From: Phil1 sp040767925
GTDB lineage: Bacteria > Bacillota > Clostridia > Christensenellales > CAG-138
Assembly: GCA_040767925.1 (NCBI GenBank)
Contig: JAXGNN010000002.1
Span: forward strand, 62,001 to 126,000
Reading direction: 5' to 3'
Length of the DNA stretch: 64,000 nt
Part shown: one piece after another, positions 36,809 to 44,684 of the stretch
Layout: each line of letters opens with the position of its first letter
Position numbering within the stretch: position 1 is the first letter of the stretch
Program-made: the position numbers and the translations under genes
The notes under the pieces: generated by a model
Databases searched by the model: none
What the model was told of the DNA's origin: nothing
Seen by the model: only the letters and a program-made list of their open reading frames with translations

Positions 36809-37366
36809 TCATCCGCGCGCGAGAACCGGCCGGAGCCTTCTTGCGACCAGCACCGCGACGACGCTCATCGCCGCATCCCCCGGCAGGAAGATCAAAAAGC
36901 AGTACAGCAGGATGTTGCCGAACGCGACCGGCATCGCAAGATACAGCGCCTTGACGGCGGCGTAGTAGGCCATGCCGCAGAGATACACCGCGCCGAGGCC
37001 CGCGAACGCGGCAAGATACATGCGCCGCGCGGACGGCTCCGCGCCGGCATAAGCGATTTTCCCCGTGATGAACGCGCCGAGCACGAAGCCGACGAGATAG
37101 CCGAAGCTCGGCTGGAGCACATAGCCGGGCCCGCCGCCGCCCGCGAACACGGGGAAGCCGAAAAGCCCCACGGCCAGGTAAAGAAGCGCGCTGCACGCGC
37201 CGAGGCCGCCCCCGAGCAAAAGGCCCGAAAGCGTCACGAAGAACGTCTGCAGCGTGAAGGGCACGCCCGGCACCGGCACGCGGATGAACGCGCCCACGGC
37301 GATGAGCGCGGCGCACAGCGCCGTGAGCGAGATGCGCCGGATTTTTCCAAAAACAAGCGGTTTCAC
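36809..37366 (-). CDS. bioY: BioY biotin-importer substrate-binding component (185 aa)
   Basis: The GTG at 37366 has GGGAG five bases before it; longer versions add low-quality N-terminal sequence. The protein is six membrane helices with the BioY marks: VPVPGVPFTLQTFFV near residues 30-45, SGLLLGGGLGACSALLYLAVGLFG, and the FAGGGGPGYVLQPSFGYLVGF loop. BioY is the S-component of an energy-coupling-factor transporter that takes up biotin; the shared EcfA/EcfT parts are not here. No BirA-type operator is apparent directly upstream. The gene is convergent with spo0A. Confidence 0.93.
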   Translation of the reverse strand: MKPLVFGKIRRISLTALCAALIAVGAFIRVPVPGVPFTLQTFFVTLSGLLLGGGLGACSALLYLAVGLFGFPVFAGGGGPGYVLQPSFGYLVGFVLGAFITGKIAYAGAEPSARRMYLAAFAGLGAVYLCGMAYYAAVKALYLAMPVAFGNILLYCFLIFLPGDAAMSVVAVLVARRLRPVLARG

Positions 37367-37517
37367 GTTTTCTCCCGTCGTATGGCCGCGCGCGGCCGGT
37401 GAACAGACTCTATGATAGGGTCTGCCCCGCGGAATGTCAACGGCGGGCGGAAGCCGCCCAGCGCAAAAAAGCTCCCGCAAGAAGCGGAAGCCGCCGTTTC
37501 CTTCATCCTCGATGGTT

Positions 37518-37808
37518 TTACCTATCCTTGATGTTGAACTTGATGTCGCCCGGCAGCACCAGCCCGAGCTTCTCGCGCGCATACTGGAGGCGGTACTCGT
37601 CGCTCTTCGCGTACTCGATCATGTATTCGAGGCGTTGCTCCTCCGCCTTCAGCTCCGCGTAGCGGGCGTCGAGCTCGGCCTGCTTCGCCCGGACCTCGGC
37701 GAGCTTGTTTTCCTGCGCCAGGTAAACCGCGCACGCGAAAGCGAAGCACACCAGCATCACCAGTGCGATGAAGCGCGGAGTCGCCTTGAACCTGCGTTTG
37801 TGCGCCAT
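37518..37808 (-). CDS. divIC: DivIC/FtsB-type septum formation protein (96 aa)
   Basis: GGAGG stands just before ATG 37808. The plan is basic N-terminus, one membrane helix (about 15-32), then a coiled coil with Leu/Ala heptads (KLAEVRAKQAELDARYAELK) and the family end AREKLGLVLPGD. This is the FtsB/DivIC size and layout; the protein links early and late divisome proteins outside the membrane. It follows yabP-yabQ as in Bacillus. A separate promoter appears in the gap after yabQ, which makes sense because division needs it during growth while its neighbours are sporulation genes. Confidence 0.88.
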   Translation of the reverse strand: MAHKRRFKATPRFIALVMLVCFAFACAVYLAQENKLAEVRAKQAELDARYAELKAEEQRLEYMIEYAKSDEYRLQYAREKLGLVLPGDIKFNIKDR

Positions 37809-37855
37809 GCTGCCTCCGGACGAAAATCGATGGGATATACTTTGACTTATACATA

Positions 37856-37884
37856 TATATACTTCAAAACCCGGAGGATTACAA
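37856..37884 (-). promoter_or_regulatory. Probable vegetative promoter for divIC
   Basis: On the minus strand TTGTAA (37879-37884) and TATATA (37856-37861) are 17 bases apart, between the yabQ stop and divIC. It would let divIC be expressed independently of yabPQ. Confidence 0.5.
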
Positions 37885-37887
37885 GGG

Positions 37888-38241
37888 TTATTTTGGCTCT
37901 TTTTCCTTTCTCGCCCGCCTTTCTTTTAGCCGCGCGGCGAAGTCGCGCGCCATGAGCGAAATCGCGTCGTCCACCGTGCGGATATAGGCGAGCGCGCCCG
38001 CGGCGAAGCCCGCCAGGGCGTAGAGCCGCGGCGAGCCGCCGTTGAGCTCGTAGAGCGCGAGCGCGAGCATGACGCCCGCCGCCGCGTAGAAGAGCAGGTC
38101 GAACGCCGCGTCCCGGAACCTCGACTTGTAAAAAAACAGCCGGAGAAGGCGGAACACGTCGTAGAGCACGCCGGCGGCAAGCCCCGTGACGAAGCAGCCG
38201 GCAAGCACGGTGAGCTCGCCGGCGACCCTTCCGCCTGTCAT
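37888..38241 (-). CDS. yabQ: YabQ-like spore cortex protein (117 aa)
   Basis: The start overlaps the yabP stop by four bases (ATGA). The sequence has three to four membrane helices with the YabQ motif GVLYDVFRLLR near residue 25, then a basic C-terminal tail (RLKERRARKEKEPK). In Bacillus YabQ sits in the outer forespore membrane and is needed for cortex formation. The yabP-yabQ-divIC order is the standard sporulation-lineage arrangement and supports the assignment despite low sequence complexity. Confidence 0.88.
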   Translation of the reverse strand: MTGGRVAGELTVLAGCFVTGLAAGVLYDVFRLLRLFFYKSRFRDAAFDLLFYAAAGVMLALALYELNGGSPRLYALAGFAAGALAYIRTVDDAISLMARDFAARLKERRARKEKEPK

Positions 38242-38531
38242 CTGAACATCCTGGAAAAGAGGTTCCCGCGCTGTTCGGCGGATTCGGCGTACTCGAGCGC
38301 GAGTATTTCGCCCTCGATGATCACCTGCCCGTCGTCGAGGCTCAGCCGCGTGATGTGGAGCCCGTTGCCCTCGATCCGAAGGTCCCCCGCGTCCGTCACG
38401 AGCTGCACCTCCTCGTCGTTGAAGCTCTCCACATCCTTCACGGCGCTGATACTCACAAGCTCCCGCCCGTCTATGTGCACGCTGTGCGTGCGTATCCGCG
38501 CGACACCCGATTCAAGCGTTGTACGGTCCAT
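38238..38531 (-). CDS. yabP: YabP-family sporulation protein (97 aa)
   Basis: ATG 38531 has AGGGAGG six bases upstream; an earlier ATG two codons before overlaps that site. The protein is a small all-beta domain with the YabP/YqfC-type pattern: ISAVKDVESFNDEEVQLVTDAGDLRIEGNGLHI, then L-x-L-D-x-G-x-V-x-IEGEI. This family includes YabP and YqfC; I choose YabP because yabQ follows immediately. The role is in spore coat or cortex morphogenesis in the mother cell. Confidence 0.88.
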   Translation of the reverse strand: MDRTTLESGVARIRTHSVHIDGRELVSISAVKDVESFNDEEVQLVTDAGDLRIEGNGLHITRLSLDDGQVIIEGEILALEYAESAEQRGNLFSRMFR

Positions 38532-38796
38532 GCGCATCCTCCCTGTCCGTCAATTGTGTATTCAAGGAAATATATGCGTTAACACACTATTAAATGATGG
38601 TTTGGCCGCTTGACAAGGCGCGTTTGTTATGGGAAGATATCTACGATCAGTGTGACGGGCGCGCCTGCGCCTCCCCTCCGATTCTAATGTTTTATTTTCC
38701 AGAATTAGGGCATAATACTGATAAATAGGCATTCAGCTTCATGCAGCGATTTTTTCTTTGCAATCATTTTTGTGCGTTCTTGAAAGGAGCATCTTA
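38532..38796. other. Divergent intergenic region between yabP and rho
   Basis: A 265-base AT-richer stretch with promoters in both directions. A TTGACA at 38610-38615 points toward rho but its best -10 (GAAGAT at 17 bases) is poor. I see no ORF. The long rho leader (up to about 160 bases) is typical for rho genes that control themselves. Confidence 0.4.
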
Positions 38797-40683
38797 GTGA
38801 CACGAGAACAGCTTTTAGAAAAAAGCCTCGGCGATCTGCGCGAGATCGCGAAACTCCAGGGGGCGAAATCCCTCACCAAATACCGCAAGGGCGAGCTGGT
38901 GGACATCATCATGAACGGCGGCGTGGTGCCCAATTCCTTCTCCGAGGAACCGAAGCCCGAGGACGCGCCTTCGCCTTCGCATTCGCCCGAGCCCGAGGCC
39001 GCGCAACCGGCCGCTTCCGGCGCCGACGCGGGCGCGGAACGCCCCCCGGCCGCGCCCGAAACGCGGGACCCGGGCGCGCGGGACGAGGCGTACGAGCAGC
39101 GCCCGCGCTACCAACAATCCTACCGGCCGCCCCAGCAGCCGCGGCAGGATTATCAGGGCGGCGGCTACACGCGCCGCTACAACAACCAGAATTATCCCCA
39201 GCGCCAGCCGCGGCAGGATTATCAGGGCGGGTACGGCGCGACGGGCGGCCCGCGCGGCGGCTACAACCAGGGCTACGACACGCGCCAGCGCGACGCCGGC
39301 TACCGGCAGGATAATTACCAGCAGCCCTACCGGCAGGACAACTATCAGCAGCCGTACCGGCAGGAGAATTTCCAGCAGCCCTACCGGCAGGACGGCTTTG
39401 GCGGCTACGCGCCCATGGACATGCCGGACGATTTCCGCCCGCAGAAGCCCGAGGGTTATTATAATAAGGAATACGGAACCTCCAACCCCGCCGTGCCCGA
39501 GATGCTCGAGGGCGGCGCCTGCGGGGACTGCGAGGGCGTGCTTGAGGTGCTGCCGGACGGCTACGGCTTCCTGAGGAGCGACAATTACCTCCCCGGCAAC
39601 CGGGACGTATACGTTTCCATCGCCCAGATACGCCGCTTCGGCCTCAAGACGGGCGATATGGTGACCGGCAAAACGCGTCCCTCCAAGGAGGGCGAGCGCT
39701 TCCTCGCGCTTTTATACATCACCGCCATCAACGGCGACGAGCCCGAGAAGGCGCAGACGCGCCGCCCGTTCGAGGAGCTCGTGCCCATCTTCCCCAACGA
39801 GAGGCTCACGCTCGAATCCAAGGGCCTCGGCCGCGATCAGAACCTCGCCATCCGCCTCATCGACCTCATCTCCCCCATCGGCAAGGGGCAGCGCGGCATG
39901 ATCGTCAGCCAGCCCAAGAGCGGCAAGACCACGCTTTTAAAGAACATCGCCCACGGGATATCGACAAATTACCCGGACGTGCACCTGATCGTTTTGTTGA
40001 TCGACGAGCGCCCCGAGGAAGTCACCGACATGCAGCGCTCCATCAAGGGCGAGGTGCTCTATTCGACGTTCGACGAACTGCCCGAGCACCACACCCGCGT
40101 CGCCGAGATGGCGCAGGAGCGCGCGATGCGCCTCGTCGAGCAGGGGCGGGACGTCGTGGTGCTGATGGACTCCATCACGCGCCTTGCGCGCGCGTACAAC
40201 CTCACCATCCCCGCCACGGGCAAGACCCTCTCCGGCGGCATGGACCCCGGCGCGCTGCATAAGCCCAAGCGCTTTTTCGGCGCGGCGCGCAACATCGAAA
40301 ACGGCGGCAGCCTCACCATCATCGCGACGGCGCTCATCGAGACCGGCTCGCGCATGGACGACATCGTCTACGAGGAATTCAAGGGCACCGGCAACATGGA
40401 AATCCACCTCGACCGCAAGATGAGCGAGAAGCGCATCTTCCCGGCCATCGATATCTACAAGTCCGGCACGCGCCGCGAAGAACTTTTATTGAGCAAGGAA
40501 GAGCTCGAGGGCGTGTTCGCAATCCGCCGCACGCTCTCCTCCGGAACCCCCGGCGACGTCACGGAGCAGCTCATCGCCATGCTCGAGAGGACGGAAACCA
40601 ACGGCGAATTCATTCAGCGCCTGAGCTCGTGGAACAAGATCTACGAAAAAGAGGGTTTTTCCATCGGAAAAAGGATCAATTAA
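38797..40683 (+). CDS. rho: Transcription termination factor Rho with long disordered insert (628 aa)
   Basis: The GTG at 38797 has AAAGGAG seven bases before it. Residues 1-43 are the Rho N-terminal helical domain (LLEKSLGDLREIAKLQGAK). Residues about 44-230 are an inserted low-complexity region. About 245-320 is the cold-shock-like primary RNA-binding site (GVLEVLPDGYGFLRS, DVYVSIAQIRRFGLKTGD). The ATPase core has Walker A SQPKSGKTTLL at 371-381, Walker B DVVVLMDSITRLARAYN, and the Q- and R-loop region before the C-terminal SSWNKIYEKEGFSIG. Rho is a hexameric RNA helicase that ends transcripts. Its insert makes it about 200 residues longer than E. coli Rho (419). The rpmE gene follows, a usual pairing. 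Confidence 0.96.
   Translation: MTREQLLEKSLGDLREIAKLQGAKSLTKYRKGELVDIIMNGGVVPNSFSEEPKPEDAPSPSHSPEPEAAQPAASGADAGAERPPAAPETRDPGARDEAYEQRPRYQQSYRPPQQPRQDYQGGGYTRRYNNQNYPQRQPRQDYQGGYGATGGPRGGYNQGYDTRQRDAGYRQDNYQQPYRQDNYQQPYRQENFQQPYRQDGFGGYAPMDMPDDFRPQKPEGYYNKEYGTSNPAVPEMLEGGACGDCEGVLEVLPDGYGFLRSDNYLPGNRDVYVSIAQIRRFGLKTGDMVTGKTRPSKEGERFLALLYITAINGDEPEKAQTRRPFEELVPIFPNERLTLESKGLGRDQNLAIRLIDLISPIGKGQRGMIVSQPKSGKTTLLKNIAHGISTNYPDVHLIVLLIDERPEEVTDMQRSIKGEVLYSTFDELPEHHTRVAEMAQERAMRLVEQGRDVVVLMDSITRLARAYNLTIPATGKTLSGGMDPGALHKPKRFFGAARNIENGGSLTIIATALIETGSRMDDIVYEEFKGTGNMEIHLDRKMSEKRIFPAIDIYKSGTRREELLLSKEELEGVFAIRRTLSSGTPGDVTEQLIAMLERTETNGEFIQRLSSWNKIYEKEGFSIGKRIN
38926..39486 (+). other. Prion-like disordered insert in Rho
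   Basis: An acidic Pro/Glu/Ala part (residues about 50-95) is followed by a Gln/Tyr/Arg/Gly/Asn-rich part (about 96-230). The second part has tandem YRQDNYQQP-type nonapeptides near residues 169-199 and RQDYQGG repeats before them. Hydrophobic residues are almost absent. Similar inserts in Rho of Clostridium botulinum and Bacteroides have been reported to self-assemble or phase-separate. Confidence 0.8.
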
Positions 40684-40695
40684 CTGAAAAAAGCC

Positions 40696-40725
40696 TTGCT
40701 TTTTCAGGCGCGCGCGGGTTATAAT
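40696..40725 (+). promoter_or_regulatory. Sigma-A promoter for rpmE
   Basis: TTGCTT (40696-40701) and a perfect TATAAT (40720-40725) are 18 bases apart. The -35 lies in a small inverted repeat (CTGAAAAA/TTTTTCAG, 40684-40707) just after the rho stop, which may end rho transcripts. Confidence 0.7.
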
Positions 40726-40808
40726 GCTTGCTGTTCGGGTATATCCCGGATGCAGCAGCAGGGCGGCGTTTCGTTCTGCGCCCAGCAATTACCAGAAGGA
40801 GAACAACC

Positions 40809-41009
40809 ATGAAGAAGGATATCCATCCGGCTTACGGCGAGTGCGCGGTGCGCTGCGCCTGCGGCGAGACCTTCAAAAGCGGCTCCATCAAGGGCGAGCT
40901 CAAGGTCGAAATCTGTTCCAAATGCCATCCGTTCTATACCGGCCGCCAGAAGCTGGTGGATACGGGCGGACGCGTCGACCGCTTCAAGAAGCGCTACGGC
41001 ATCAACTAA
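40809..41009 (+). CDS. rpmE: 50S ribosomal protein L31, zinc-binding type (66 aa)
   Basis: AGAAGGAG precedes ATG 40809. The sequence starts MKKDIHPAYGE and ends TGGRVDRFKKRYGIN, diagnostic of L31. All four zinc ligands are present: C16 and C18 in CACG, and C37 and C40 in CSKCHPFYTG. It is therefore the zinc-dependent (C+) paralogue, used when zinc is sufficient. It has its own promoter after rho and a strong terminator. Confidence 0.97.
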   Translation: MKKDIHPAYGECAVRCACGETFKSGSIKGELKVEICSKCHPFYTGRQKLVDTGGRVDRFKKRYGIN

Positions 41010-41022
41010 AAACTGTTTGTTC

Positions 41023-41047
41023 AAAAAAGCGGCTAAGCCGCTTTTTT
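41023..41047 (+). terminator. Intrinsic terminator after rpmE
   Basis: A perfect 11-bp stem (AAAAAAGCGGC with GCCGCTTTTTT) around a TAA loop, starting 14 bases after the rpmE stop, with a T-run. Confidence 0.92.
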
Positions 41048-41175
41048 GCATGAGCGCACTTTTTTGATCCGCTTTCAGGCCGCGCCCCTCTTCCCGCCCG
41101 CGCAACCGAATGGCTCCTGTCGAAAGCAATCCATTTTTCGCGTTTACAGTATATTCATATTTTTATCGCCCGATC

Positions 41176-41237
41176 TATTGGATTTTTCATCCAATATCGT
41201 GGTAAACTATTTGAAATCCGCGAAATGTCCGCGAAAT
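41176..41237 (+). promoter_or_regulatory. Hairpin and 11-base-spaced direct repeat upstream of the KamA gene
   Basis: In the roughly 260-base AT-rich gap before the radical SAM gene, TATTGGAT and ATCCAATA (41176-41196) form an 8-bp stem. Then CCGCGAAAT occurs twice (41218-41226 and 41229-41237), one helical turn apart. This spacing suits a repressor or activator binding site. The rest of the gap (41048-41175, 41238-41309) shows no ORF or clear promoter. Confidence 0.45.
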
Positions 41238-41309
41238 ACGCATTTCTGAACATGCGATTAACGAATGAAATTATTTCTCATAATAATTCCGTGAAAGGGG
41301 GATTTTTAT

Positions 41310-42407
41310 ATGTATTGGCAGGAGGAAATCAGGAACAACGTCACCGATATTTCCCAACTCACCTCATCGCTCGGCTTAAGCGATGAGGAAACGCGGAGGC
41401 TTTCCGGCCTCTTGGAGCATTATCCCATGTCCATCCCGCGCTATTACCTTTCGCTGATCGATTTTCGCGATCCGGACGATCCCATCCGCAAGATGTGCGT
41501 GCCCGGCGCGAGCGAGTTCGACGCCGAGGGAGATTTCGACACGAGCGGGGAGGCGCACAACACGGTCGTTTCCGGCGTGCAGCACAAATATCAGGAAAGC
41601 GCGCTCGTATTGACGACGAACCGCTGCGCCATGTACTGCCGCCACTGCTTCCGAAAGCGCCTCGTGGGGCTGACGGACGAGGAGATCCTCTCCCGCCTCG
41701 ACGACATGGTCCGCTACGTGCGCGAGCACGAGGAGATCACCAACGTCATCCTCTCGGGCGGGGATACGCTCATGCTCCCCACGGCGACGCTCGAGCGCTA
41801 CTTCAGCGAGCTCACGCAGATCCCGCACATCGACCTCATCCGCATCGCCTCGCGCATGCCGGTCGTATACCCCATGCGCGTCTTCGAGGATGAGGAGCTC
41901 CTTTCCCTGTTCAAGCGTTATACGCAGAAAAAGCAGCTCTACCTCGTGACGCAGTTCAACCACCCCAACGAGTTCACCCCGCAATCGCGAACAGCCGTGC
42001 AGGCGCTGCTGCGCTGCGGCGTGGTCGTCAAGAACCAGACGGTGCTGCTGCGCGGCGTGAACGATTCGGCGGAGGTGCTCGGGACGCTCCTTCGGCGGCT
42101 CACGGCTTACGGCGTGGTGCCTTACTATGTGTTCCAGTGCAGGCCGGTCACGGGGGTGAAGAGCAATTTCCAGGTACCCTTCCTCGAGGGGTATGACATC
42201 GTGGAAAAGGCTAAATCCATGCAGAGCGGGCAGGGCAAGTGCTTCAAATACTGCCTCTCGCATCCCACCGGCAAAATCGAGATCGTGGGCAGGCTCGGGG
42301 AGAACCGCATGGCCTTCAAATACCACCAGACGAAGGACATGGAGGACGCAGGGCGCATCTTCGTCAAGGAACTTGCCCCGGAGGACGGCTGGCTGGAGGA
42401 AATTTAA
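41310..42407 (+). CDS. KamA-family radical SAM protein (lysine 2,3-aminomutase-like, 365 aa)
   Basis: GAAAGGGGG precedes ATG 41310. The N-terminal part has LEHYPMSIPRYYLSLID, as in aminomutases. The radical SAM cluster motif CxxxCxxC is C106/C110/C113 (CAMYCRHC), followed by FRKRLVG. NVILSGGDTLML is the SAM-binding GGD. The C-terminus has PYYVFQCRPVTGV and, unusually, GKCFKYCLSHPTGKIEIVG. Classical lysine 2,3-aminomutases and EpmB carry a GGxxKTP-type segment there whose Lys holds PLP; I cannot find it here. It could be an aminomutase with a shifted PLP Lys or a different reaction within the family. It is a single-gene unit with its own terminator. Confidence 0.85.
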   Translation: MYWQEEIRNNVTDISQLTSSLGLSDEETRRLSGLLEHYPMSIPRYYLSLIDFRDPDDPIRKMCVPGASEFDAEGDFDTSGEAHNTVVSGVQHKYQESALVLTTNRCAMYCRHCFRKRLVGLTDEEILSRLDDMVRYVREHEEITNVILSGGDTLMLPTATLERYFSELTQIPHIDLIRIASRMPVVYPMRVFEDEELLSLFKRYTQKKQLYLVTQFNHPNEFTPQSRTAVQALLRCGVVVKNQTVLLRGVNDSAEVLGTLLRRLTAYGVVPYYVFQCRPVTGVKSNFQVPFLEGYDIVEKAKSMQSGQGKCFKYCLSHPTGKIEIVGRLGENRMAFKYHQTKDMEDAGRIFVKELAPEDGWLEEI

Positions 42408-42418
42408 AAATGACAGCG

Positions 42419-42446
42419 GCCCCCGTCTGCCGGCGGGGGCTTTTTT
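42419..42446 (+). terminator. Intrinsic terminator after the KamA-family gene
   Basis: A GC-rich stem GCCCCCG/CGGGGGC (extendable by two pairs) is followed by TTTTTT, starting 12 bases after the stop. Confidence 0.92.
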
Positions 42447-42480
42447 GCCTCCCTCCCCCCGTTAAGAATTCCTCTTTGTG

Positions 42481-42509
42481 TTGCGCCCCGCCCCGCGCGC
42501 GTGTACAAT
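42481..42509 (+). promoter_or_regulatory. Promoter for dsdA-permease operon
   Basis: TTGCGC (42481-42486) and TACAAT (42504-42509) are exactly 17 bases apart. The -10 overlaps an in-frame ATG at 42508, so that ATG cannot be the start of this transcript; the TTG at 42544 is used instead. Confidence 0.6.
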
Positions 42510-42543
42510 GAATCCGAATGTTTGCGCAGGGAGGAAAGAAGCC

Positions 42544-43845
42544 TTGTACCAGTCCGATTTGCCCATCGTGAAGACCCTCGCCGCCGCGCGGGAGGGCGCG
42601 TGGCTCAACCCCAACCTGACGGACGCGGGGAAAGCCCTCGCGAAACTCGACATCCGCGAGGCGGACGTGGAGGACGCGCGCGCGCGCCTTTCGCGCTTCG
42701 CGCCTTTTCTCGAAGCGCGCTTTCCCGAAACGCGGGATGCGGGCGGCGTCATCGAGTCGCCGCTTCGGGAAATCCCCGAAATGAAGGCCGCCGTCGGCGC
42801 GGATATCCAGGGCAGGCTCTTCGCGAAGCTCGACTGCGACCTCCCCATCGCGGGCTCGGTCAAGGCGCGCGGCGGCATCTACGAGGTGCTGAAGCACGCC
42901 GAGGATCTCGCCGTCGCGAAGGGGCTTCTTCGGGAAGGGGAAAGCTATCAAACGCTCGCCTCCGGCGAGGCGCGGGCATTCTTTTCCCAATATGCCGTGC
43001 AGGTCGGTTCCACGGGCAACCTCGGCCTCTCCATAGGAATCATGAGCGCGGCGCTCGGCTTCCGCGTCACGGTGCATATGAGCGCGGACGCGAAGCAATG
43101 GAAAAAGGACCTTTTGCGCAGCAAGGGCGTCGATGTGATCGAGTACGGCGGGGATTATTCCGCCGCGGTCGAGGAGGGGCGCGCGCGCTCCGACGCGGAC
43201 CCCATGAGCTACTTCGTGGACGACGAGAACTCAAGGGACCTCTTCATGGGTTACGCGGTCGCCGCAAAGCGCCTCGCGCGCCAACTCGAGGAGGCGGGCG
43301 TTGCCGTCGGTCCCGCGCACCCGCTCTTCGTCTACCTCCCCTGCGGGGTTGGCGGCGGGCCGGGGGGCATCGCCTTCGGGCTGAAGCTCCTCTACGGGAA
43401 CGACGCGCACGTCTTTTTCATAGAACCTGTGCAGGCGCCCTGTGTGACGCTCGGCATGGCGACGGGACTTCACAATGAAATCTCCGTGCAGGACATCGGC
43501 CTTACGGGCAAAACGCACGCGGACGGGCTCGCGGTGGGCCGCCCGTCCGGCTTCGTGGGACGCGTGATGGAAGGACTCCTCTCCGGCGCGTTCACGGTGA
43601 ACGACGCCGCGCTCTACGAGGACATGCGCGCGCTCCTCTCCAGCGAGAACATCTTCGCGGAGCCTTCCGCCTGCGCCGCCTTCGCGGGACCACGGGGCAT
43701 TTTCCGCACGCCCGAGGGAAAGGAATACATCGAAAAACACGGCCTCGCGCCCTATATGGAAAGCGCCTCGCACATCGCGTGGCTGACGGGCGGCTCGCTC
43801 GTGCCCGGGGACGCGCGCCGCGCGTTTCTTGAGACGCGCCTATGA
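42544..43845 (+). CDS. dsdA: D-serine ammonia-lyase (433 aa)
   Basis: I take the TTG at 42544 because GGGAGG lies nine bases upstream and the alternative ATG 42508 falls in the promoter. The PLP-binding Lys is K107 in IAGSVKARGGIYEVL. The phosphate-binding glycine loop is PCGVGGGPGG. VIESPLREIPEM and VQVGSTGNLGLSIGIMSA match DsdA. The enzyme turns D-serine into pyruvate and ammonia, detoxifying or using D-serine. Length fits the family (about 440). Its stop overlaps the start of the TauE-type permease, so the two are translationally coupled. Confidence 0.93.
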   Translation: MYQSDLPIVKTLAAAREGAWLNPNLTDAGKALAKLDIREADVEDARARLSRFAPFLEARFPETRDAGGVIESPLREIPEMKAAVGADIQGRLFAKLDCDLPIAGSVKARGGIYEVLKHAEDLAVAKGLLREGESYQTLASGEARAFFSQYAVQVGSTGNLGLSIGIMSAALGFRVTVHMSADAKQWKKDLLRSKGVDVIEYGGDYSAAVEEGRARSDADPMSYFVDDENSRDLFMGYAVAAKRLARQLEEAGVAVGPAHPLFVYLPCGVGGGPGGIAFGLKLLYGNDAHVFFIEPVQAPCVTLGMATGLHNEISVQDIGLTGKTHADGLAVGRPSGFVGRVMEGLLSGAFTVNDAALYEDMRALLSSENIFAEPSACAAFAGPRGIFRTPEGKEYIEKHGLAPYMESASHIAWLTGGSLVPGDARRAFLETRL

Positions 43846-44588
43846 TCTGGTATTACGTCCTCGCGTTTGTCGCGCAGGTCATCGAGGGCTTCGCGGGCTT
43901 CGGCTCCACGGCGGTGGCGCTCCCCTTCCTCGCGATCGCGCTGGGCACCGCCTCCGCCGTGGCGCTGCTCTCGCTCAACTCGCTCACCTCGGGCGGCGTG
44001 ATCTTCTTCACGAGCCTGAAGGAGGTCAACTGGAAGGAGTATCTGAAAATCACGCTCTGCGTGCTGCCCTTCATCCCAGCGGGGATCCTCATCTACGCCG
44101 CGCTCGCAAAATATGAGGCGGCGCTCAAGCTCATCCTCGGCGTCACGATCGTCTTCGCCGGAGCGCGGGGCACGTGGTACAGCTTTATAAAAAAGCAGGA
44201 GCCGCCGGCGATCGGCAAGGCGGCGCAGTACGCGGCGCTCGCGCTGGGCGCGCTCGTGCAGGGCATGTTCTCCGCGGGCGGCCCCCTCATCATCGTCTAC
44301 GCCAACGAGCAGCTCAGGGACAAAGGTTCCTTTCGCGCGACGATGAGCGCGCTGTGGTTCACGCTCAACAGCCTGAGCCTCGTGCTGCGCATCCTCTGGC
44401 TCGACATGTACACGATTGAAACCTTCAAAACCTTCGCCACGTGCCTGCCCGTGCTCGCGGCGGGCATACTCATCGGCACGGCGCTCCATAAGCGCATCGG
44501 CAACGCGGGCTTCCGCAAGGCCGTTTACCTCATCATGCTCGCGGGGGGCCTTTCCTCGACGGTTTACTGCGTAGCCTCGCTCCTGTAA
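43842..44588 (+). CDS. TauE/SafE (TSUP) family permease (248 aa)
   Basis: ATGA overlaps the dsdA stop. The protein has about eight helices in two repeats. Each has the family's glycine-rich start: QVIEGFAGFGSTAVALPFL near residue 10 and GALVQGMFSAGGPLIIVYA near residue 145. TSUP proteins move organic acids, sulfite, taurine-type sulfonates and similar anions. Coupling to D-serine deaminase suggests a substrate linked to D-serine or its product pyruvate, which would be new for the family. The direction of transport is unknown. Confidence 0.85.
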   Translation: MIWYYVLAFVAQVIEGFAGFGSTAVALPFLAIALGTASAVALLSLNSLTSGGVIFFTSLKEVNWKEYLKITLCVLPFIPAGILIYAALAKYEAALKLILGVTIVFAGARGTWYSFIKKQEPPAIGKAAQYAALALGALVQGMFSAGGPLIIVYANEQLRDKGSFRATMSALWFTLNSLSLVLRILWLDMYTIETFKTFATCLPVLAAGILIGTALHKRIGNAGFRKAVYLIMLAGGLSSTVYCVASLL

Positions 44589-44609
44589 GCCTTAATAGGA
44601 AAATTCGGG

Positions 44610-44638
44610 TTAACTTTTTCAGGCCGCTGTGGTATATT
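44610..44638 (+). promoter_or_regulatory. Promoter for argS-serS
   Basis: TTAACT (44610-44615) and TATATT (44633-44638) are 17 bases apart, 47 bases before the argS start. The leader is too short for a T-box, so no tRNA-sensing control is visible. Confidence 0.6.
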
Positions 44639-44684
44639 AAGTATTCAGACCGAAAAGAGCAAATTTATATACGGGAGAACCTTT

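Noticed and set aside
36667..36965. Plus-strand ORF opposite the end of bioY
   Set aside because: No ribosome site, composition of an antisense shadow, and overlap with clear BioY membrane helices.
44589..44684. T-box or other riboswitch before argS-serS
   Set aside because: Leader between promoter and ATG is under 50 bases, too short for a T-box, and no specifier or T-box sequence is visible.
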